Assembly: GCF_019203185.1 (NCBI RefSeq)
Contig: NZ_CP078093.1
Location: 1,647,058-1,711,057, forward strand
DNA: 64,000 nt
Source: Crassaminicella indica
GTDB lineage: Bacteria > Bacillota > Clostridia > Peptostreptococcales > Thermotaleaceae
Direction of reading: 5' to 3'
A program made the translations under genes and the position numbers. The notes below the pieces were generated by a model. The model saw only the letters and a program-made list of their open reading frames with translations, was not told the DNA's origin and did not search any database. Below are positions 9,091 through 16,688 of this stretch, one piece after another; the first letter of the stretch is position 1; every line of letters starts with the position of its first letter.

Positions 9091-9206
9091 TATAAAATCT
9101 TTTGAAAAATGAGATTTATGGATAATAAAAGTTTTTCAAATATTAAATGAAAAATAAACATATAATAACAAACAGGCAATTAAAGAGAAATAAATATTGA
9201 GAAAAC

Positions 9207-9235
9207 TTGATAAGTAGGGGAAGATAACATATAAT
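9207..9235 (+). promoter_or_regulatory. sigma-A promoter for mgtE
   Basis: TTGATA (9207-9212), a 17-base spacer and a consensus TATAAT (9230-9235). A run of TAA/ATA triplets (to about 9249) starts in the -10 hexamer and covers the expected transcription start. The coding start is 185 bases further on, leaving a long untranslated leader. Confidence 0.8.
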
Positions 9236-9257
9236 AATAATAATAATAAATCTTTTT

Positions 9258-9413
9258 CTCTACTGTTGAGTAGGGTTTTTTATTTTTTAAATTAAAGAAA
9301 GGCTGGTGATGGTTGTGGATACTAGTCCCTTACCTAAACGGAAAACTAGTAAAATAAATATTTTAAATAGAGCCATAACCATCATTTGGTGTTTATGGCT
9401 CTTCTAAGGAGGG
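9258..9413 (+). promoter_or_regulatory. structured leader of mgtE, class not recognised
   Basis: Four pairings are visible. A 7-bp hairpin (9258-9264 with 9269-9275) is followed by a T-rich tract, like a terminator. A hairpin of repeated ACTAGT blocks lies at 9321-9326 and 9345-9350. A perfect 10-bp hairpin (9369-9378 with 9393-9402) ends three bases before the ribosome site. Finally, the 11-base arm 9308-9318 is complementary to 9373-9383, which is half of that last hairpin. The last two pairings exclude each other, so this looks like a switch. MgtE genes are often under the M-box magnesium riboswitch, but I cannot fit this sequence to the M-box consensus as I remember it. Confidence 0.55.
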
Positions 9414-9419
9414 CTTTGT

Positions 9420-10757
9420 ATGAAGGATTATATAATCGAATTGATGAACACCAAAAAGTATGCTCAGGCACGAAAAGAAGTGCTAGAAATGAATTCAGTA
9501 GATATAGCTGAACTTTTAGAAGAAATGGATACAAATAATGCACTGATTCTTTTTAGAATGTTGCCAAAGGATATTGCAGTAGAGGTGTTTGCCAACCTGT
9601 CTAATGAGAATCAAATGTATATTATTAATGCAATTACAGATAAAGAAATAAGTTATATTATGGATGAGCTGTTTTTTGATGATATGATTGATATTTTAGA
9701 AGAAATGCCTGCAATTATTGTAAAGAAAATATTAAAAAATACGAAGGAAGAAGAAAGAAAGCTTATTAATCAGTTTTTGAATTATCCTGCAAATTCTGCG
9801 GGAAGCTTGATGACAATAGAGTATGTTGGACTTAAAAAAGAAATGACTGTAAAGCAGGCTATGGAATATATCAAAAAAATTGGAATTGACAAAGAAACTA
9901 TCTATACCTGCTATGTTATGAATGAAAATAGAATATTAGAGGGGATTGTATCCTTAAGAAAGCTTGTTGTCAGTGATGATGATAAAACGATTGAAGAAAT
10001 TATGGACACAGGAGTTATTTATGTAAATACTTTTGATGATCAAGAAGAAATTGCTCATCTTTTTAAAAAATATGATTTTATAGCATTACCTGTTGTAGAT
10101 AAGGAAGAAAGACTTCTTGGGATTATCACTATAGATGATATCGTGGATGTTATAGAAGAAGAAAACACAGAAGATTTTCATAAAATGGCGGCTATGGAGC
10201 CTTCTGAAGAAGAGTATCTTGAAACCAGTGTCCTTACATTAGCAAGAAAAAGAATTCTTTGGCTGCTTGCACTTATGATTTCAGCCATATTTACAGGAAG
10301 CATTATTCATAAATTTGAAGATGTGCTGACATCTGTTGTAGCACTTGCAGCATTTATGCCTATGATTATGGGAACAGGTGGTAATGCAGGAGCACAGTCT
10401 GCTACGCTTATTATTAGGGGGATGGCGTTAGAAGAGATTGATCTTAATGATATTTTAAAAGTAATTTGGAAAGAGCTAAGAGTGAGCTGTATTGTAGGCA
10501 TCATTTTATCTTTGGTAAATTTTATTAGGCTTTATTATTTTCAACATGTAGATATTAGGATTGCTGCTACAGTATGTCTTAGCTTGATTGTTGTGGTGAT
10601 AATAGCAAAGCTTGTGGGTGGAACATTACCTATTATTGCAAAAACTTTAAAACTTGATCCTGCTATTATGGCTAGTCCAATGATTACAACTATTGTAGAT
10701 GCTGTATCCTTATTTGTTTATTTTTCAATAGCGACTAAATTTTTAGGTATTGCATAA
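9420..10757 (+). CDS. mgtE: magnesium transporter MgtE
   Basis: This 445-residue magnesium channel/transporter has an N-terminal acidic helical domain, then a CBS pair (about residues 135-255). A plug-helix region and five C-terminal membrane segments follow, with the family's GTGGNAGAQSATLIIRG pore motif at about residue 320. In this family the N and CBS domains bind Mg2+ and close the pore when the cell is replete. ATG 9420 follows AAGGAGGG by six bases. It seems monocistronic, with its own promoter and a long structured leader. Confidence 0.95.
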   Translation: MKDYIIELMNTKKYAQARKEVLEMNSVDIAELLEEMDTNNALILFRMLPKDIAVEVFANLSNENQMYIINAITDKEISYIMDELFFDDMIDILEEMPAIIVKKILKNTKEEERKLINQFLNYPANSAGSLMTIEYVGLKKEMTVKQAMEYIKKIGIDKETIYTCYVMNENRILEGIVSLRKLVVSDDDKTIEEIMDTGVIYVNTFDDQEEIAHLFKKYDFIALPVVDKEERLLGIITIDDIVDVIEEENTEDFHKMAAMEPSEEEYLETSVLTLARKRILWLLALMISAIFTGSIIHKFEDVLTSVVALAAFMPMIMGTGGNAGAQSATLIIRGMALEEIDLNDILKVIWKELRVSCIVGIILSLVNFIRLYYFQHVDIRIAATVCLSLIVVVIIAKLVGGTLPIIAKTLKLDPAIMASPMITTIVDAVSLFVYFSIATKFLGIA

Positions 10758-10779
10758 ATATAGGACTATAGTCCTATTA

Positions 10780-10808
10780 TTGCATATAGGCTTTGTTTAC
10801 GATATATT
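10780..10808 (+). promoter_or_regulatory. putative promoter of the coiled-coil gene
   Basis: TTGCAT (10780-10785), 17 bases, TATATT (10803-10808), starting 22 bases after the mgtE stop. A short palindrome (ATAGGACTATAGTCCTAT, about 10759-10776) lies between mgtE and this promoter. Confidence 0.5.
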
Positions 10809-10842
10809 TATGAAGACAGGGAAAAATTTGGAGGTTAAAATA

Positions 10843-11448
10843 ATGGCAAAAAACGTTGTTTTAGATGAATATATTATGAAAAAAAACAAGATACCCGTAT
10901 TAATAAAAGATACAGAGTGGAAATCTCTTTTTGAAGAATGTATGACAAAGTCTATGAAAAAAACTGCGAAAGCTTTAGAAGAAAAGGTAGCTGAAGAAAA
11001 AGAAGCAATAAAGCAATATAATATTCATAGAAAACTTAAGCAAAATTTAATGGAAAGAATTCTTAAGCTGTCGGATGAAGTAAATAATAATCAAAAGGAA
11101 TCGTTGTTGATTCAATTAGAGGATGCTAAAGAAAAATTACTTGAGGTGAATGACCGAATTGACGAGCTTCAGTTTAAGCTTGAAATATTGCCAAAGGAAA
11201 TAGAAGGTTTAAATATGGAGCTTTTGAAAGAGTCTGTTGAAATAGCTTATAAGGATATAGAAGATGGAAATAAAAAGCTTAAGGAGCTTACAGAAGAAAT
11301 AATAAAATTAAGAGATCAGCTAAAGAATAGTTGGGATGAAAAGCTTAATTTAGAAAGTCGAGTAGAAACCTTATATGCTTATTTGCATAATACATTAGGA
11401 TATGAACAAACTAATAAATTAGATAAACAATTTCTTTCAAGCATGTAA
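10843..11448 (+). CDS. coiled-coil hypothetical protein (201 aa)
   Basis: I do not recognise a named family. The protein is hydrophilic, with no signal peptide or membrane segment. Residues about 35-190 are dominated by charged heptad-like helices rich in Glu, Lys and Leu, so a cytoplasmic coiled coil is likely. The start is ATG 10843, after TTGGAGG; a longer frame from 10750 begins inside the mgtE end and has no ribosome site. It seems to have its own promoter and is followed by a strong terminator, so it is probably a single-gene unit. Confidence 0.65.
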   Translation: MAKNVVLDEYIMKKNKIPVLIKDTEWKSLFEECMTKSMKKTAKALEEKVAEEKEAIKQYNIHRKLKQNLMERILKLSDEVNNNQKESLLIQLEDAKEKLLEVNDRIDELQFKLEILPKEIEGLNMELLKESVEIAYKDIEDGNKKLKELTEEIIKLRDQLKNSWDEKLNLESRVETLYAYLHNTLGYEQTNKLDKQFLSSM

Positions 11449-11487
11449 AAATTGCGCAAAAGTATGTGATTTTTACATGCTTTTTTT
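11440..11487 (+). terminator. terminator after the coiled-coil gene
   Basis: A 13-bp stem (11440-11452 with 11469-11481) is followed by six T. The stop codon of the gene lies in the left arm. Confidence 0.85.
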
Positions 11488-11547
11488 GCTAATAAAATTA
11501 TTTTTATGTAAAATATAATTATGAGAAATAGAATAGGAGATAAAAAT

Positions 11548-11913
11548 ATGAAAGGAATAGGAATAGATATTATAGAAATAGAAAGAATATCTAATGCTAT
11601 AAGCAGGAATGATAAATTCTTACATAGAATATTTACACAAAAAGAGATCAATTATTTTTCAACGATCAATTATCGTGTTAATACTATTGCAGGAAATTTT
11701 GCAGCAAAAGAGGCTGTTGTGAAGGCATTAGGCACAGGCTTTAGGAATTTTAAGTGGACAGATATAGAAATTCACAGAGACACTTTAGGAAAACCATATG
11801 TCATTATCTATAATAATGCAAAAAAAACAGCACAGGATAAAGGAATTAAAAAAATACATATTAGTATATCTCACAGCAAAGCTTATGCTGTAGCACAAGC
11901 CTTTGCGGAATAA
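11548..11913 (+). CDS. acpS: holo-[acyl-carrier-protein] synthase
   Basis: AcpS transfers 4'-phosphopantetheine from CoA to the serine of apo-acyl carrier protein, activating it for fatty-acid synthesis. The 121-residue protein shows the two family motifs: GIGIDIIEIERI with its Mg-binding Asp near the N-terminus, and FAAKEAVVKALGTG with the metal-binding Glu. The start at ATG 11548 follows AGGAGAT; the frame from 11521 would add nine residues before the conserved start. It opens a run acpS-nnr-gerS-like-alr. Confidence 0.94.
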   Translation: MKGIGIDIIEIERISNAISRNDKFLHRIFTQKEINYFSTINYRVNTIAGNFAAKEAVVKALGTGFRNFKWTDIEIHRDTLGKPYVIIYNNAKKTAQDKGIKKIHISISHSKAYAVAQAFAE

Positions 11914-11943
11914 TGAGGATCAGATTTAAGGAGTGAGCATTTT

Positions 11944-13497
11944 ATGAAAGTTGTAAATAGTGAACAAATAAAGCAGTTAGACCGTATTGCTATTGATGAG
12001 TTTTTGATCCCTGGTATTGTATTAATGGAAAATGCAGGGTTGGCTGTAGTGGATGAAGTCTTAAAGTCTATTAAAGATAAAGAAAATAAAGAAGTAATTA
12101 TTGTCTGTGGAATGGGAAATAATGGTGGAGATGGTTTTGTTGTAGCAAGACATTTATTGAATAAAGGAATACCTGTAAAGGTATTTATCACAGGAAATCC
12201 AGCTGATATAAGTGGAGATGCAAGGAAGAATTATAATATTATTCATAAATTAAATGTAGACATTCATATTTTAGTAGGCGTTAACAATTTGAAAAAATTC
12301 TCAGAAATTATTAAAAGCAGTAGCCTGATTGTTGATGCTATTTTTGGCACAGGATTGAAAAGAGAAGTTGACGGATTGATTAAAGAAGTTATTCATATAA
12401 TCAATAATTCAAAAAAAGAAGTTATAGCCATTGATCTTCCATCAGGGATTTGTGCAGATGATGGAAGCGTTTGCGGGATAGCAGTAAGGGCTACTAAAAC
12501 TGTTGTTTTGGCACTTTTAAAGCTTGGAAATATTAATTATCCTGGGGCTGATTATGTAGGAGAGATGATTCTAAAGGATATAGGTATTCCAAATAAAGCT
12601 GTAGAAGATATGTCATTAAATATTAATTTAATTACAAATAATATGGTAAAAGAGTATATGCCTGTTAGAAAAAGAGATACTCATAAGGGAACCTATGGTA
12701 AAGCTTATATTGTAGCAGGATCTACAGGAATGACAGGAGCTGCAATTCTTTCTTGTGAGGCAGCTTTAAGAAGTGGAGCAGGATTACTTAAAATTCCTGT
12801 ACCACAAAGCTTAAATACTATTATGGAAACAAGGCTTACAGAAGCGATTACTGTACCATTACCAGAGTTTAGGAAAGGCGTAGTAGGCATTAGTGATATT
12901 GAAAAGATTATTAAGACAATGGAAGAGAGCGATGCAATTGCTGTAGGTCCAGGAAGTGGAAGAAGTAGGGAATTAGAAGAGCTTTTAAGAAATATGCTAG
13001 AGCATACATCAAAGCCTATTGTATTAGATGCAGATGCTTTGAATGCTTTAGCGGATAGAAAGGAATTGTTGGAGCTTATTAGATCTAAAGCAGTTATGAC
13101 ACCTCATGAAGGAGAGATGGCAAGACTAACTGGATTAGAAATTGATTATATAAATAACAATAGAATAGAGGTAGCGTCAGAGTTTGCTAAAAAGTGGAAT
13201 GTAGTAGTTGTATTAAAGGGTGCAAGAACAGTTGTTGCAGGACCAAAGGGAGAAATATATATCAATACAACTGGTAATCCAGGAATGGCTACTGCAGGAA
13301 GTGGAGATGTACTTACAGGGATTATAACAGGACTGATTGCTCAAGGAATCAAACCTTTAAATGCTGCTGCTGTAGCTGTATATATTCATGGAGCTTCAGG
13401 AGATTTAGCAGCACAAAAAGTTGGAGAATATGGCTTGTTGGCATCAGATATTGTAAAGGAAATACCTTTTGCTATAAAAGAGATTGTAGGAAGATAA
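11944..13497 (+). CDS. nnr: bifunctional NAD(P)H-hydrate epimerase / ADP-dependent dehydratase
   Basis: This enzyme repairs damaged NADH and NADPH hydrates: one half epimerises the R and S forms, the other dehydrates the S form at the expense of ADP. The 517-residue protein starts with a YjeF_N epimerase domain (about 1-215; GMGNNGGDGFVVARHL is the nucleotide site). It ends with a ribokinase-like dehydratase domain (about 225-510) containing PHEGEMARL and AGSGDVLTGII, with the catalytic Asp at 455. The start follows AAGGAG. It is 30 bases after acpS, an association common in Firmicutes. Confidence 0.95.
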   Translation: MKVVNSEQIKQLDRIAIDEFLIPGIVLMENAGLAVVDEVLKSIKDKENKEVIIVCGMGNNGGDGFVVARHLLNKGIPVKVFITGNPADISGDARKNYNIIHKLNVDIHILVGVNNLKKFSEIIKSSSLIVDAIFGTGLKREVDGLIKEVIHIINNSKKEVIAIDLPSGICADDGSVCGIAVRATKTVVLALLKLGNINYPGADYVGEMILKDIGIPNKAVEDMSLNINLITNNMVKEYMPVRKRDTHKGTYGKAYIVAGSTGMTGAAILSCEAALRSGAGLLKIPVPQSLNTIMETRLTEAITVPLPEFRKGVVGISDIEKIIKTMEESDAIAVGPGSGRSRELEELLRNMLEHTSKPIVLDADALNALADRKELLELIRSKAVMTPHEGEMARLTGLEIDYINNNRIEVASEFAKKWNVVVVLKGARTVVAGPKGEIYINTTGNPGMATAGSGDVLTGIITGLIAQGIKPLNAAAVAVYIHGASGDLAAQKVGEYGLLASDIVKEIPFAIKEIVGR

Positions 13498-13524
13498 ATA
13501 TAGATGCATAAGAAGGATAAGTTT

Positions 13525-13556
13525 CACGTAAAGATGAATATAGGAATCTTTACGTG
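13525..13556 (+). promoter_or_regulatory. 11-bp hairpin abutting the gerS-like ribosome site
   Basis: A perfect stem, 13525-13535 with 13546-13556, closes a 10-base loop. Its 3' arm ends on the first G of GGAGG (13556-13560), so folding could limit access to the ribosome site. There is no U-tract, so a simple terminator is unlikely. Confidence 0.45.
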
Positions 13557-13564
13557 GAGGGGTT

Positions 13565-14194
13565 ATGATGAGAGGTAGAGGAATAATATTGAGTATTTTT
13601 ATTATCCTTCTTATTACAGGGTGTGCGCCAAAGACAGAACAAGATATATTTTATGATGTTCAAAAAAAGCTTCATAAAATGGAGAGCTATACCTGTCGAG
13701 TAGAAATTACTTCTATAGGTAATAAAGGTTCGCAAAAATATGTGATGAAGCAGTGGTTTAAAAAGCCTAATAGATATAAATTGGAAGTTATATCACCTGA
13801 AAATTTAAAAGGGAAAATTACTTTATCAAATGGGAAAAAGGTTTGGATATACCATCCTGGGATTGAACAGACATGGATTACGGACGAATTTTCAAATGAG
13901 GAGCAGAATCTGTTCTTGGGATATTTTATAAAAAATTTTTTGAATTCAGAACAGGTAAATGTAAATGTTGAAGGTTTAGACGATAAAAAATATTTTGTGA
14001 TAGATACAGATATTCCTGGAAATCATGCATATTATCATAAAGAACGTTTATGGATAGATATGGAAAAGATGCAGCCCTATTTATTGGAGGTATTTGACGT
14101 AAAGGGTGATAAGAGAATAGAGGTAAAATATGAAGTGTTTGAATATAATCCAAAGCTTAAAGAAGAGCTATTTTATTTTCAAGCTGATGATTGA
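13565..14194 (+). CDS. gerS: GerS-like lipoprotein (LolA-like fold)
   Basis: This exported lipoprotein has about 209 residues. The signal peptide ends in the lipobox LLITGC (Cys about residue 20), followed by an all-beta LolA/DUF4367-like domain. In C. difficile, GerS is a lipoprotein of this type encoded directly upstream of an alanine racemase. It works with the amidase CwlD to modify spore cortex peptidoglycan so that germination enzymes can act. The same order is seen here, which is why I give the symbol. ATG 13565 or 13568 fits the GGAGGGG site. A general outer-membrane LolA role is excluded in a monoderm. Orthology rests on context and fold, not on alignment. Confidence 0.7.
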   Translation: MMRGRGIILSIFIILLITGCAPKTEQDIFYDVQKKLHKMESYTCRVEITSIGNKGSQKYVMKQWFKKPNRYKLEVISPENLKGKITLSNGKKVWIYHPGIEQTWITDEFSNEEQNLFLGYFIKNFLNSEQVNVNVEGLDDKKYFVIDTDIPGNHAYYHKERLWIDMEKMQPYLLEVFDVKGDKRIEVKYEVFEYNPKLKEELFYFQADD

Positions 14195-14268
14195 TAAAGA
14201 TGAAGCTTAACAAGAGAAAAATTATACGAGGTAACAAAGGCTTACATACAAAATGGGGGGATAAAAGG

Positions 14269-15444
14269 ATGTTATCATTAGAAAAAACAAGACCTGTGTG
14301 GGCGGAAATTAATTTGGATCACCTTGCACACAATATGAGGGAAATAAGAAGGGTTGTAAAAGATGATGCAAAGGTTACTGCTGTTATAAAGGCTAATGGC
14401 TATGGTCATGGTGCTGTAGAAATTGGAGAGATACTTCTTGAAAATGGAGCAGATAGATTTGCTGTTGCTACATTATCAGAAGCATTAGAATTAAGACGTG
14501 TATACAAGGATGTACCTATATTAATTTTAGGATACACAAAAGAAACAAATGCTGAGGAAGTCATAAATAATAAAATTACTCAGACTATTTATTCGTTAGA
14601 ACAAGCGAAAAAGTTTTCAGAAAAAGCACAAGATTTAAAGAAAGATGTAATATTTCATATAAAGCTTGATACAGGTATGAGTAGAATAGGATTTCAGACA
14701 AATAAGGATGCTGTTTTAGATATAAAAGAAATTTTTAATCTTCCTAATGTAGTAATAGAAGGTATGTTTACTCATTTTGCAGTTGCTGATGCATCAGATA
14801 AAGCTTTTACATATGAGCAATATGAAAAGTTTATGAGCTTTTCAAATATGTTGGAAAAAGAAGGTATAAATATTCAAATAAAGCATGTATCTAATAGTGC
14901 AGCTATTATAGATTTGCCTGAGATGAATTTAGATATGGTTCGTGCTGGTGTGATTCTTTATGGATTATATCCATCTGATGAAGTTAGAAAGGATGTTTTA
15001 GATTTAAAACCAGTGATGACACTAAAAGCCAAAGTGAGCCATGTAAAGGAATTACCTGAAAATGTTGGAATAAGCTATGGATTAAAGTATGTTACTAATA
15101 AAAAATCAAAGATAGCTACTCTTCCTATTGGATATGCAGATGGCTATACGAGAATGCTATCAGGAAAAGCAGAGGTTTTAATAGGAGGCAAAAAGGTACC
15201 TGTTGTAGGTAGAATTTGTATGGATCAATGTATGATTGATGTAACAAATGTAGAAAATGTTAAGGTAGGAGATGAAGTTGTCTTAATAGGAACAGATGGA
15301 ACAAATACTATCTTAGCAGATGATATAGGAAATTTGCTTGATACAATAAACTATGAGATTGTATGTATGGTTGCAAGACGTGTTCCAAGAGTATACATAA
15401 GAAGAAATGAAGTGGTAAAAATAAAAGATTACCTTCAAGAATAA
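14269..15444 (+). CDS. alr: alanine racemase
   Basis: Alr is a PLP enzyme that interconverts L- and D-alanine, supplying D-Ala for peptidoglycan. The 391-residue protein has the PLP lysine at residue 41 (VIKANGYGHGA) and the catalytic tyrosine near residue 270 (GISYGLKY). The C-terminal beta domain includes VGRICMDQCMID. The start at ATG 14269 lies eight bases after GGGGGG; frames further upstream have no good ribosome site. It follows the gerS-like gene and precedes endoAI, an order frequent in Clostridia. Confidence 0.96.
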   Translation: MLSLEKTRPVWAEINLDHLAHNMREIRRVVKDDAKVTAVIKANGYGHGAVEIGEILLENGADRFAVATLSEALELRRVYKDVPILILGYTKETNAEEVINNKITQTIYSLEQAKKFSEKAQDLKKDVIFHIKLDTGMSRIGFQTNKDAVLDIKEIFNLPNVVIEGMFTHFAVADASDKAFTYEQYEKFMSFSNMLEKEGINIQIKHVSNSAAIIDLPEMNLDMVRAGVILYGLYPSDEVRKDVLDLKPVMTLKAKVSHVKELPENVGISYGLKYVTNKKSKIATLPIGYADGYTRMLSGKAEVLIGGKKVPVVGRICMDQCMIDVTNVENVKVGDEVVLIGTDGTNTILADDIGNLLDTINYEIVCMVARRVPRVYIRRNEVVKIKDYLQE

Positions 15445-15481
15445 TATAAATTTTGGAAAGAGTGTATAAAAAGTAGTCATA

Positions 15482-15511
15482 TTGACACACTTATAATTAA
15501 TAGTATATAAT
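15482..15511 (+). promoter_or_regulatory. sigma-A promoter for endoAI-endoA
   Basis: Consensus TTGACA (15482-15487), an 18-base spacer and consensus TATAAT (15506-15511), 79 bases before the antitoxin start. Confidence 0.85.
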
Positions 15512-15590
15512 GTGATATAGCTTTTAATATATACTAAAATGGATACAAATGTCTTTATATAGATTTTTATAATTTCAGGAGGTGCCCTAT

Positions 15591-15866
15591 ATGGCTGAGT
15601 CTAAACGAATTATGATCAGTTTACCAAATACTCTTTTGGAGGAAGTAGATAATATTGTAGCAATAGAGAAAAGAAATAGAAGTGAATTTATTAGAGAAGC
15701 AATGAAATTATATATTCGAGAAAGACGCAAAATTCAAATAAGAGAAAGCATGAAAAAGGGTTATAGGGAAATGGGGGCTATGAATTTAACATTATCAGAA
15801 GTAGGTTTAGATATAGATATGGATGTATTGTCAAATTATGAAGCTAAGTTAGCGGAGTGTGAGTAA
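15591..15866 (+). CDS. ndoAI: EndoAI antitoxin, ribbon-helix-helix
   Basis: This 91-residue CopG/MetJ-type ribbon-helix-helix protein has the strand [16 protein letters not shown] and the helix [14 protein letters not shown], which bind operator DNA as a dimer. The acidic C-terminal tail is expected to wrap the toxin. It neutralises EndoA and represses the operon. ATG 15591 follows AGGAGGTG; a GTG at 15582 lies inside that site. The stop lies one base before the toxin start. Confidence 0.92.
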   Translation: MAESKRIMISLPNTLLEEVDNIVAIEKRNRSEFIREAMKLYIRERRKIQIRESMKKGYREMGAMNLTLSEVGLDIDMDVLSNYEAKLAECE

Positions 15867-15867
15867 T

Positions 15868-16218
15868 GTGATTGTAAAAAGAGGAGATATTTTTTATGCA
15901 GATCTTAGTCCTGTTGTTGGTTCCGAACAAGGAGGGGTAAGACCAGTTCTTGTAGTTCAGAACAACATCGGGAATAAATATAGTCCAACTATCATTGTGG
16001 CAGCAATCACCTCACAAATTAACAAAGCAAAAATGCCTACCCATGTTGAAATTAGTGCTTCGGAATATGGATTAACAAAGGACTCAGTAGTTTTGTTAGA
16101 ACAAGTTCGAACTATTGATAAAAGAAGGTTGAGAGAAAAAATAGGGCACTCCGATGATGAGATGATGGATAAGGTGAATGAGGCGTTATTAATTAGCTTT
16201 GGATTAATAGATTTTTGA
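15868..16218 (+). CDS. ndoA: EndoA/MazF-type endoribonuclease toxin
   Basis: This 116-residue toxin cuts mRNA at short sequence-specific sites (UACAU in the Bacillus subtilis protein). It closely resembles that protein from the N-terminus onwards: [32 protein letters not shown] and the C-terminal [12 protein letters not shown] chose GTG 15868 because it gives the same N-terminus (MIVKRGD) as the Bacillus enzyme; GTG 15859, overlapping the antitoxin gene, is also possible. It is followed by a terminator. Confidence 0.95.
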   Translation: MIVKRGDIFYADLSPVVGSEQGGVRPVLVVQNNIGNKYSPTIIVAAITSQINKAKMPTHVEISASEYGLTKDSVVLLEQVRTIDKRRLREKIGHSDDEMMDKVNEALLISFGLIDF

Positions 16219-16226
16219 ATATAAAA

Positions 16227-16260
16227 ATTGGCTGATGCTAAAAGTATCAGCTAATTTTTT
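16227..16260 (+). terminator. terminator after endoA
   Basis: A 10-bp stem with one G-U (16227-16236 with 16246-16255) is followed by a run of T. Confidence 0.85.
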
Positions 16261-16688
16261 TATATTTAATATTTGTAGTTATTGATTATCCTAATTATGT
16301 CTATGTTACCGTCATAATATATTTTTTTTCAATATCTTTCAATATTTTATCCTCCCAAAATAGATTCAAATGATTTTTTTACCATTATATTTATAAAAAA
16401 TTATAACAAAAATCATCTGAATTAATTCAATAATGTACTTTTATAGTATTAATCATTAGTTTAATGTATGATATTTTAAATTATACCATATTTTAATTGT
16501 GCCTAAATATTACAATATTCGAATATAATTGTAATACATTCGTAACCCTATTTGAGTGTCATATTGATATAATGGTAGTGTAGCTTTAAAAATTTTGTAG
16601 AGCATTTAAAAATATATGCTAATACAAAATTTACATAGATTATTATATGAAAATTATAAGCAGGAAAAAGGAAGGGGGAGCATATAAT
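16261..16688 (+). promoter_or_regulatory. long intergenic region with inverted repeats and an extended -10 promoter
   Basis: No gene is seen. Three signals are present. A 15-base inverted repeat (16364-16378 with 16408-16422, one mismatch) encloses 29 bases. An 8-bp dyad (16509-16516 with 16528-16535) is separated by 11 bases containing ATTCGAAT. TGATATAAT at 16565-16573 is an extended -10 element with a poor -35. The dyad is about 32 bases upstream of the -10, where an activator or repressor could sit. Confidence 0.45.
16364..16422. repeat. 15-base inverted repeat with 29-base loop
   Basis: The left arm at 16364-16378 matches the reverse complement of 16408-16422 at 14 of 15 bases. No U-tract follows and no coding frame overlaps. 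The function is unknown. Confidence 0.5.

Noticed and set aside
9213-9275. Antiterminator formed by AGTAGGG at 9213 with the hairpin arm at 9258
   Set aside because: The upstream copy lies in the promoter spacer and would not be transcribed from the promoter found here.
9230-9290. M-box magnesium riboswitch before mgtE
   Set aside because: The expected conserved M-box blocks are not recognisable, so the leader is reported only as an unassigned structure.
13565-14194. Outer-membrane lipoprotein carrier LolA
   Set aside because: The fold is similar, but the protein is itself a lipoprotein in a monoderm and sits upstream of alr; GerS fits better.
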